This document shows positions 33,590-40,161 of a DNA stretch of 40,161 nucleotides, piece by piece. Positions within the stretch are counted from its first letter, which is position 1. Each line of letters begins with the position of its first letter. The notes beneath the pieces were generated by a model that saw only the letters and a program-made list of their open reading frames with translations, did not search any database and was not told where the DNA came from. This DNA is from Stenotrophomonas pavanii (GTDB lineage: Bacteria > Pseudomonadota > Gammaproteobacteria > Xanthomonadales > Xanthomonadaceae), in contig NZ_FNFQ01000016.1 of assembly GCF_900101175.1 (NCBI RefSeq), forward strand, positions 1-40,161. Reading direction: 5' to 3'. Position numbers and translations under genes: made by a program.

Positions 33590-36500
33590 GTGGGCTTTTC
33601 GACGATCTTCATCCGCCGCCCGATCGCCACCTCGCTGTTGATGGCGGGTCTGTTGCTGCTGGGCATCCTGGGTTACCGCAAGCTGCCGGTGTCGGCGCTG
33701 CCGGAAATCGATGCACCCAGCCTGGTGGTCACCACCCAGTACCCCGGTGCCAATGCCACCACCATGGCTTCGCTGGTCACCACCCCGCTGGAGCGCCAGT
33801 TTGGGCAGATCTCCGGGCTGGAGCTGATGACCTCCGACTCGTCGGCCGGCTTGTCCACGATCATCCTGCAGTTCTCGATGGACCGCGATATCGACATCGC
33901 CGCGCAGGACGTGCAGGCGGCGATCCGCCAGGCCACCCTGCCCTCGTCGCTGCCCTACCAGCCGGTCTACAACCGGGTGAACCCGGCCGACGCGGCCATC
34001 GTCACCCTGAAACTGACCTCTGACACGCGCCCGCTGCGCGACGTCAACAATTACGCCGACTCCATCCTGGCCCAGCGCCTGTCGCAGGTGCAGGGCGTGG
34101 GCCTGGTGTCGATTGCCGGCAACGTGCGCCCGGCCGTGCGCATCCAGGTCAACCCGGCGCAGCTGTCGAACATGGGCCTGACCCTGGAGCAGCTGCGCAG
34201 TGCGCTGACCCAGGCCAACGTCAATGCGCCGAAGGGTTCGTTGAACGGCAAGACCCAGTCCTACAGCATCGGCACCAACGACCAGCTGGCCAGCGCCGCC
34301 GAATACCGCGACACCATCATCAGCTACAAGAACGGCCGCCCGGTGCGGCTGTCGGACGTGGCCGAGGTGGTGGATGGCGTGGAGAACGACCAGCTCGCCG
34401 CCTGGGCCGATGGCAAGCCGGCAGTGCTGCTGGAAGTGCGGCGCCAGCCCGGTGCCAACATCGTGCAGACCGTCGAGCGCATCCGCGCGATCCTGCCTCA
34501 ACTGCAGGGCGTGCTGCCGGCAGACGTGCACCTGGAGATCTTCAACGACCGTACCGAGACCATCCGCGCCTCGGTGCATGAAGTGCAGTTCACCCTGATC
34601 CTCACCATCGGCCTGGTGGTGGCGGTGATCTTCGTGTTCCTGCGCCGGCTGTGGGCCACCATCATCCCCTCGGTGGCGGTGCCGTTGTCGCTGGCCGGCA
34701 CCTTTGCGGTGATGGCGTTCGCCGGCATGTCGCTGGACAACCTCTCGCTGATGGCGCTGGTGGTGGCCACCGGCTTCGTGGTCGACGATGCGATCGTGAT
34801 GATCGAGAACATCGTGCGCTACATCGAGCAGGGCAAGAGCGGCAAGGAAGCGGCCGAGATCGGTGCGCGCCAGATCGGCTTCACCGTGCTGTCGCTGACC
34901 GTCTCGCTGGTCGCCGTGTTCCTGCCGCTGCTGCTGATGCCCGGCGTCACCGGCCGCCTGTTCCATGAGTTCGCCTGGGTGCTGAGCATCGCGGTGGTGC
35001 TGTCGATGCTGATCTCGCTGACGCTCACCCCGATGATGTGCGCCTACCTGCTCAAGCCCGACGCCCTGCCCGAAGGCGAGGACGCGCACGAGCGTGCAGC
35101 GGCGGCCGGCAAGCAGAACCTGTGGACGCGCACCGTCGGGCTGTACGAGCACAGCCTGGACTGGGTGCTGGGCCACCAGCGCCTGACCCTGGCCGTGGCC
35201 GGCGGCGCGCTGGTGCTGACCGTGCTGCTGTATGTGCTGATTCCCAAGGGCCTGCTGCCCGAACAGGACACCGGCCTGATCACCGGCGTGGTGCAGGCGG
35301 ACCAGAACATTGCCTTCCCGCAGATGGAACAGCGCACTCGGCAGGTCGCCGAAGCGCTGCGCCAGGATCCGGACGTGACCGGCGTGTCGGCGTTCATCGG
35401 TGCCGGCAGCATGAACCCCACGCTCAACCAGGGCCAGCTGTCGATCGTGCTGAAGGAGCGCAGCCAGCGCGACGGCCTGGAGCAGATCCTGCCGCGCCTG
35501 CAGAAGGCGGTGGCCGGAATCCCGGGCGTGGCGCTGTACCTGAAGCCGGTGCAGGACGTGACCCTGGATACGCGCGTGGCCGCCACCGAGTACCAGTACT
35601 CGCTGTCGGACGTGGATTCGGCAACGGTGGCCACCCAGGCCACGCGCCTGACCGAAGCGCTGCGCAAGCGCCCGGAACTGGCTGACGTCGACAACAACCT
35701 GTCCAACCAGGGCCGCGCCCTGGAGCTGAACATCGACCGCGACAAGGCCAGCGTGCTGGGCGTGCCGATGCAGACCATCGACGACACGCTCTACGATGCG
35801 TTCGGCCAGCGCCAGATTTCCACCATCTTCACCGAGCTCAACCAGTATCGCGTGGTGCTGGAAGTGGCGCCGGAGTTCCGCACCAGCACCGCGTTGATGG
35901 AGCAGCTGGCGGTGGCCTCCAACGGCGCCGGCGCGCTGACCGGCACCAACGCCACCAGCTTCGGCCAGGTCACCTCGTCCAACTCGTCGACCGCCACCGG
36001 CATCGGCGCGCAGAACACCGGCATCACCGTCGGCGCCGGCAACATCATCCCGTTGTCTGCGCTGGCCGAAGGCAAGGTCAGCAGTGCGCCGCTGGTGGTC
36101 AGCCACCAACAGCAACTGCCGGCGGTGACCGTGTCGTTCAACGTGGCACCGGGCTATTCGCTGTCCGAAGCGGTGCGGGCGATCCAGGAAACCAAGGACA
36201 GCCTGGACATGCCCACCCACCTGCATGCCGAGTTCATCGGCAAGGCGGCTGAGTTCACCGGCAGCCAGACAGACGTGGTGTGGCTGCTGCTGGCCTCGCT
36301 GGTGGTGATCTACATCGTGCTGGGCGTGCTGTACGAGAGCTACATCCACCCGATCACGATCATCTCCACGCTGCCGCCGGCCGGTGTCGGCGCGCTGCTG
36401 GCGCTGATGGTGTGCGGCCTGAGCCTGTCGGTGGATGGCATCGTCGGCATCGTGCTGCTGATCGGCATCGTCAAGAAGAACGGCATCATGATGGTGGACT

Positions 36501-36823
36501 TCGCGATCGAGGCGCGTCGCGCCGGCGCCAACGCACACGAAGCGATCCGCCGTGCCTGCCTGCTGCGCTTCCGCCCGATCATGATGACCACCGCCGCGGC
36601 CATGCTCGGCGCGCTGCCGCTGGCACTGGGCACCGGCATCGGCTCGGAGCTGCGTCGCCCGCTGGGCATCGCCATCGTCGGTGGCCTGCTGCTGTCGCAG
36701 CTGGTGACCCTGTACACCACGCCGGTGATCTACCTGTACATGGAGCGTTTCTCCGAGTGGCTGGCGCGCCGCCGCGAACAGCGCGCCCTGCGCGACGGGT
36801 CGCTGCAGGAGCCGCAGGCATGA
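33590..36823 (+). CDS. smeJ: RND efflux transporter, MdtB-type, with Ser/Thr/Asn-rich insertion
   Basis: 1077-aa inner-membrane proton/drug antiporter subunit of the HAE-1 RND family with twelve membrane segments and two large periplasmic loops. The proton-relay Asp399-Asp400 pair in G-F-V-V-D-D-A-I-V-M is in the fourth membrane segment, and Lys962 in G-I-V-K-K-N in the tenth. In the second periplasmic loop, residues about 779-819 form a Ser/Thr/Asn/Gly-rich stretch not expected in MdtB (about 1040 aa). Start is GTG at 33590 with AAGGA seven nt upstream. In MdtABC pumps the two transporters form a heterotrimer; that is expected here too. The stop overlaps a 12-codon mini-ORF. Confidence 0.93.
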   Translation: MGFSTIFIRRPIATSLLMAGLLLLGILGYRKLPVSALPEIDAPSLVVTTQYPGANATTMASLVTTPLERQFGQISGLELMTSDSSAGLSTIILQFSMDRDIDIAAQDVQAAIRQATLPSSLPYQPVYNRVNPADAAIVTLKLTSDTRPLRDVNNYADSILAQRLSQVQGVGLVSIAGNVRPAVRIQVNPAQLSNMGLTLEQLRSALTQANVNAPKGSLNGKTQSYSIGTNDQLASAAEYRDTIISYKNGRPVRLSDVAEVVDGVENDQLAAWADGKPAVLLEVRRQPGANIVQTVERIRAILPQLQGVLPADVHLEIFNDRTETIRASVHEVQFTLILTIGLVVAVIFVFLRRLWATIIPSVAVPLSLAGTFAVMAFAGMSLDNLSLMALVVATGFVVDDAIVMIENIVRYIEQGKSGKEAAEIGARQIGFTVLSLTVSLVAVFLPLLLMPGVTGRLFHEFAWVLSIAVVLSMLISLTLTPMMCAYLLKPDALPEGEDAHERAAAAGKQNLWTRTVGLYEHSLDWVLGHQRLTLAVAGGALVLTVLLYVLIPKGLLPEQDTGLITGVVQADQNIAFPQMEQRTRQVAEALRQDPDVTGVSAFIGAGSMNPTLNQGQLSIVLKERSQRDGLEQILPRLQKAVAGIPGVALYLKPVQDVTLDTRVAATEYQYSLSDVDSATVATQATRLTEALRKRPELADVDNNLSNQGRALELNIDRDKASVLGVPMQTIDDTLYDAFGQRQISTIFTELNQYRVVLEVAPEFRTSTALMEQLAVASNGAGALTGTNATSFGQVTSSNSSTATGIGAQNTGITVGAGNIIPLSALAEGKVSSAPLVVSHQQQLPAVTVSFNVAPGYSLSEAVRAIQETKDSLDMPTHLHAEFIGKAAEFTGSQTDVVWLLLASLVVIYIVLGVLYESYIHPITIISTLPPAGVGALLALMVCGLSLSVDGIVGIVLLIGIVKKNGIMMVDFAIEARRAGANAHEAIRRACLLRFRPIMMTTAAAMLGALPLALGTGIGSELRRPLGIAIVGGLLLSQLVTLYTTPVIYLYMERFSEWLARRREQRALRDGSLQEPQA

Positions 36824-36858
36824 TCCACGCCCCGCTGCTGCGGGGGGCCGCGCGATGA
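36820..36858 (+). CDS. 12-codon mini-ORF linking smeJ and smeK
   Basis: ATG at 36820 overlaps the smeJ stop (ATGA), has AGGAG at 36807-36811 with 8-nt spacing, and encodes M-I-H-A-P-L-L-R-G-A-A-R. Its TGA (36856-36858) overlaps the smeK ATG (ATGA). So ribosomes could pass smeJ to mini-ORF to smeK by termination-reinitiation. The peptide itself may have no function. Confidence 0.5.
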   Translation: MIHAPLLRGAAR

Positions 36859-39800
36859 ACCTGTCCGGCCCCTTCATCCGCCGCCCGATCGGCACCGCGC
36901 TGCTGGCCATCGGCCTGTTCATGGTCGGCCTGATCTGCTACCTGCGGCTGGGCGTGTCGGCATTGCCGAACATCGAGATCCCGGTGATCTTCGTGCATGC
37001 CAGCCAGTCCGGCGCCGATGCGGCGACCATGGCTTCCACGGTCACCGCGCCGCTGGAACGCCACCTCGGCCAGCTGCCGGGCATCGACCGCATGCGCTCG
37101 TCGAGCTCGGAAGGCAGCTCGCTGGTGTTCATGATCTTCCAGAGCGGCCACAACATCGACTCGGCCGCGCTGGACGTGCAGACGGCGATCAACTCGGCCC
37201 AGGCCGACCTGCCCTCGGGCATGGGGTCGCCGATGTACCAGAAGGCGAACCCGAACGATGACCCGGTGATCGCCATCGCGTTGACCTCGCAGACGCAGTC
37301 GGCCGATGAGCTGTACAACGTCGCCGATTCGCTGCTGGCGCAGCGCATCCGCCAGATCAGTGGCGTCGCCTCGGTCGACATCGCCGGCGCGTCGACGCCA
37401 GCGGTGCGCGTGGACGTCAACCTGCGCCTGATGAACGCGCTGGGTCTGACCGCCGATGACCTGCGCAATGCGGTGCGTGCGGCCAACGTGACCTCGCCCA
37501 CCGGCTTCCTCAGCGACGGCAACACCACCACCGCGATCATCGCCAACGATTCGGTGGCGCGTGCGGCCGACTTCGCCGACCTGGTGGTCAAGACCCAAGG
37601 CGATGGCCGGGTGATCCGCCTCAAGGACGTCGCCAACGTCTACGACGGCCAGCAGGATGCCTACCAGGCCGCGTGGTTCGACCACAAGCCGGCGGTGGTG
37701 ATGTACGTGTTCACCCGTGCCGGCGCCAACATCGTGGAGACCGTGGACCGGGTCAAGGCGCAGATCCCGACCCTGCGCGACTACCTGCAGCCAGGCACCA
37801 CGATGACGCCGTACTTCGACCGTACGCCGACCATCCGTTCGTCGCTGCATGAAGTGCAGATCACCCTGCTGATCAGCCTGGCGATGGTGGTGCTGACGAT
37901 GGCGCTGTTCCTGCGCCGGCTGGCACCGACGCTGATCGCCGCAGTGACCGTGCCGCTGTCGCTGGCCGGTGCCGCGCTGGTGATGTACGTGATGGGCTTC
38001 ACCCTGAACAACCTGAGCCTGCTGGCGCTGGTGATCGCGATCGGCTTCGTGGTCGACGATGCGATCGTGGTGATCGAGAACATCATGCGCCACCTCGACG
38101 AGGGCATGCCGCGCATGCAGGCGGCGTTGACCGGTGCGCGCGAGATCGGCTTCACCATCGTCTCGATCACCGCCTCGCTGGTGGCGGTGTTCATTCCGCT
38201 GCTGTTCGCCAGCGGCATGATGGGTGCGTTCTTCCGCGAGTTCACCGTCACCCTGGTGGCAGCCATCGTGGTCTCGATGATTGTCTCGCTGACGTTGACC
38301 CCGGCGCTGTGCAGCCGCTTCCTCAGTGCGCACGACCACAGCGCGCCGCCGTCGCGTTTCGGCCGCTGGCTGGACGCCGGCCACGAGCGCATGCTGCGCA
38401 TCTACACCGTGTTCCTGGACTTCTCGCTGCGCCACGCGCTGCTGTTGTCGCTGACCCCGCTGATCCTGATCGGCGTCACCGTGTTCCTGTTCGGCGCAGT
38501 GAAGAAGGGCGCGTTCCCGCCGCAGGACACCGGCCTCATCTGGGGCCGCGCCAACTCCAGTGCCACGGTGTCCTTCGAGGACATGGTCGCCCGCCAGCGC
38601 CGCATCACCGACATGCTGATGGCCGACCCGGCGGTGAAAACGGTGGGCGTGCGCCTGGGCAGTGGCCGCCAGGGCTCCAGCGCGCAGTTCAACATCGAGC
38701 TGAAATCGCGCAAGGAAGGCCGCCGTGAAACCACCGCGCATGCCCTGGCACGGCTGAGTGCGAAGGCCGACCGCTACCCCGACCTGCAGCTGCGCCTGCG
38801 CGCGATCCAGGACCTGCCCAGCAACGACGGCGGCGGCGCCAGCCAGGGTGCGCAGTACCGCATTTCCCTGCAGGGCAACGACCTGGCCGCACTGCAGGAA
38901 TGGCTGCCCAAACTGCAAGCGGAACTGAAGAAGAACCCGAAGTTGCGCGACGTCGGCACCGACGTGGACAACGCCGGCCTGCGCCAGAACATCCAGATCG
39001 ATCGCGCCAAGGCCGCACGCCTGGGCATCACCGTGGGTGCCATCGACGGTGCGCTGTACGGCGCGTTCGGCCAGCGCCAGATCTCGACCATCTATTCGGA
39101 CATCAACCAGTACAGCGTGGTGGTCAATGCGCTGCCCTCGCAGACCGCCACGCCGGCGGCGCTGGATGAGGTGTACGTGCGCGCGCGCAACGGCGACATG
39201 GTGCCGATCACCGCGGTGGCCACCCAGATGCCCGGGCTGGCACCGTCGCAGATCACCCACGAGAACCAGTACACGACGATGGACCTGAGCTACAACCTGG
39301 CTCCCAACGTGAGCATGGGTGAGGCCAAGGCGATCATCGATGCCACCGTGGCCGGCATGCGCATGCCCGGTGACATCCGCCTGGCCGACGACGCCGGCTT
39401 CGGTTTCAACTCCGATCCCAGCGACATGCTGATCCTGGTACTGGCCGCGATCCTGACCGTGTACCTGGTGCTGGGCATGCTCTACGAGAGCCTGATCCAC
39501 CCGGTCACCATCCTGTCCACGTTGCCTGCGGCCGGCGTCGGCGCGCTGCTGGCGCTGTTCGGCACCAACACCGAGCTGTCGGTGATCTCGATGATCGCGC
39601 TGGTGCTGCTGATCGGCATCGTCAAGAAGAACGCGATCATGATGATCGACTTCGCCCTGGTGGCGCAGCGCGAGCATGGGCTGGCGCCGCGCGACGCTGC
39701 ACGCGAAGCCAGCATCGTCCGCTTCCGCCCGATCATGATGACCACAATGGTCGCGATCCTGGCCGCCGTGCCGCTGGCGATCGGCCTGGGCGAAGGATCC

Positions 39801-39977
39801 GAACTGCGCCGCCCGCTGGGCATCGCGATGATCGGCGGCCTGCTGTTCTCGCAGAGCCTGACCCTGCTCAGCACGCCGGCGCTGTACGTGATCTTCTCGT
39901 GCCTGGCCGAGCGCTGGCGCGCCCGTCGCGCGCGCAGGCGCGAAGCGAAGCTGCTCAAGCGCGCGCAACGCGCATAG
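36855..39977 (+). CDS. smeK: RND efflux transporter, MdtC-type
   Basis: 1040-aa inner-membrane transporter, second RND subunit of the pump. The family N-terminus F-I-R-R-P-I-G-T-A, proton-relay Asp401-Asp402 in G-F-V-V-D-D-A-I-V-V, and Lys924 in G-I-V-K-K-N-A are intact, so both transporters look active for proton transfer. The length is typical of MdtC (1025 aa). It differs clearly from smeJ, so the pair is an old duplication rather than a recent one. ATG at 36855 follows G-rich sequence (GGGGGG about 8 nt upstream) and overlaps the mini-ORF stop. The gene ends R-A-Q-R-A; the DNA of that end is repeated downstream (see repeats). No outer-membrane factor gene follows within the window. Confidence 0.95.
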   Translation: MNLSGPFIRRPIGTALLAIGLFMVGLICYLRLGVSALPNIEIPVIFVHASQSGADAATMASTVTAPLERHLGQLPGIDRMRSSSSEGSSLVFMIFQSGHNIDSAALDVQTAINSAQADLPSGMGSPMYQKANPNDDPVIAIALTSQTQSADELYNVADSLLAQRIRQISGVASVDIAGASTPAVRVDVNLRLMNALGLTADDLRNAVRAANVTSPTGFLSDGNTTTAIIANDSVARAADFADLVVKTQGDGRVIRLKDVANVYDGQQDAYQAAWFDHKPAVVMYVFTRAGANIVETVDRVKAQIPTLRDYLQPGTTMTPYFDRTPTIRSSLHEVQITLLISLAMVVLTMALFLRRLAPTLIAAVTVPLSLAGAALVMYVMGFTLNNLSLLALVIAIGFVVDDAIVVIENIMRHLDEGMPRMQAALTGAREIGFTIVSITASLVAVFIPLLFASGMMGAFFREFTVTLVAAIVVSMIVSLTLTPALCSRFLSAHDHSAPPSRFGRWLDAGHERMLRIYTVFLDFSLRHALLLSLTPLILIGVTVFLFGAVKKGAFPPQDTGLIWGRANSSATVSFEDMVARQRRITDMLMADPAVKTVGVRLGSGRQGSSAQFNIELKSRKEGRRETTAHALARLSAKADRYPDLQLRLRAIQDLPSNDGGGASQGAQYRISLQGNDLAALQEWLPKLQAELKKNPKLRDVGTDVDNAGLRQNIQIDRAKAARLGITVGAIDGALYGAFGQRQISTIYSDINQYSVVVNALPSQTATPAALDEVYVRARNGDMVPITAVATQMPGLAPSQITHENQYTTMDLSYNLAPNVSMGEAKAIIDATVAGMRMPGDIRLADDAGFGFNSDPSDMLILVLAAILTVYLVLGMLYESLIHPVTILSTLPAAGVGALLALFGTNTELSVISMIALVLLIGIVKKNAIMMIDFALVAQREHGLAPRDAAREASIVRFRPIMMTTMVAILAAVPLAIGLGEGSELRRPLGIAMIGGLLFSQSLTLLSTPALYVIFSCLAERWRARRARRREAKLLKRAQRA

Positions 39978-40016
39978 CTCTGGTAGAGCCGGCCGCTGGC
40001 CGGCTTTGTCGATGCC
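39963..40016. repeat. direct repeat copy 1 including smeK 3' end
   Basis: 54 nt including the last codons of smeK and the first SMAG unit recur at 40108-40161 with three mismatches. The offset is exactly 145 nt. Copy 2 has TCG where copy 1 has the smeK stop (TAG). Confidence 0.85.
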
Positions 40017-40053
40017 CCGTGCCGCCAAGCTGCCGGCCAGCGGCCGGCACTAC
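39983..40053. repeat. SMAG pair downstream of smeK
   Basis: GTAG + AGCCGGCC-GCT-GGCCGGCT (39983-40005) and inverted TGCCGGCC-AGC-GGCCGGCA + CTAC (40031-40053). GTAG ends face outward. Starts 6 nt after the smeK stop and may serve as its mRNA 3' end. Confidence 0.9.
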
Positions 40054-40070
40054 CGTGGGTGCGGACTGGG

Positions 40071-40089
40071 TGCGGACCGCTGGTCCGCA
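40071..40089. repeat. SMAG-like palindrome without GTAG
   Basis: TGCGGACC, GCT, GGTCCGCA: perfect 8-bp stem. Upstream flank is CTGGG rather than GTAG. Confidence 0.6.
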
Positions 40090-40107
40090 CGTCGCGTGCG
40101 CAGGCGT

Positions 40108-40161
40108 GCGCAACGCGCATCGCTCTGGTAGAGCCGGCCGCTGGCCGGCTTTGCCGATGCA
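40108..40161. repeat. direct repeat copy 2 with SMAG unit at window end
   Basis: Second copy of the 39963-40016 block. It holds GTAG + AGCCGGCC-GCT-GGCCGGCT at 40128-40150. The repeat may continue past the window edge. Confidence 0.85.

Noticed and set aside
36579..40028. 1149-codon minus-strand ORF opposite smeK, and a 1223-codon ORF opposite smeJ (33251-36922)
   Set aside because: GC-rich antisense frames with very high His/Arg/Gln content and no domains; both mirror real RND genes.

Overview
The window is a GC-rich, gene-dense chromosomal segment of a gammaproteobacterium of the Xanthomonadaceae, most likely Stenotrophomonas of the S. maltophilia group. The evidence is the protein content (monomeric isocitrate dehydrogenase with AceK, long Ala/Pro/Gln-rich Rho, a SmeIJK/MdtABC-like efflux operon, rhlB-trxA-rho order) and many short palindromes carrying a GTAG tetranucleotide, the hallmark of the SMAG repeats described in S. 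maltophilia. I see no phage, insertion sequence, CRISPR array, rRNA or tRNA.

Layout. (1) 63-5863, minus strand: a tightly overlapping six-gene lipid-metabolism operon (CDP-alcohol phosphatidyltransferase; alpha/beta-hydrolase-methyltransferase fusion; PAP2-dual-specificity-phosphatase fusion; small membrane protein; PlsC-type acyltransferase; CdsA-type cytidylyltransferase). (2) 6073-9001, plus: purH and purD, separated by a terminator. (3) 9136-15374, minus: rpoH; then ftsE-ftsX-double-receiver protein-ung as one operon; then rhlB. (4) 15885-19978, plus: trxA, rho and a membrane diguanylate cyclase. (5) 20019-30061, minus: a TonB_C-domain periplasmic protein, aceK, a four-gene small-GTPase/Roadblock cassette resembling the actinobacterial conservon, the monomeric isocitrate dehydrogenase, a lipoprotein, a LysM protein and queF. 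(6) 30062-30764: a gene-free stretch with two inverted copies of a complex palindromic element. (7) 30765-32084, minus: a secreted M20 amidohydrolase. (8) 32271-39977, plus: a tripartite-pump operon with one membrane fusion protein and two RND transporters, followed by clustered SMAG repeats up to the window end.

How the parts work together. Region 1 can be read as a self-contained phospholipid pathway: PlsC makes phosphatidic acid, the CdsA homologue activates it to CDP-diacylglycerol, the CDP-alcohol transferase installs a head group, and the two fusion proteins dephosphorylate or remodel the product. Its final lipid cannot be told from sequence. Icd and AceK form the usual switch between the TCA cycle and the glyoxylate shunt, except that the dehydrogenase is the monomeric type and a GTPase cassette lies between the two genes. 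The pump genes are linked by a chain of ATGA overlaps through a 12-codon mini-ORF.

Limits. All calls come from reading motifs, ORF structure and repeats by eye. Start sites, promoters and terminators are predictions. Names such as smeIJK rest on remembered family organisation, not on a search.
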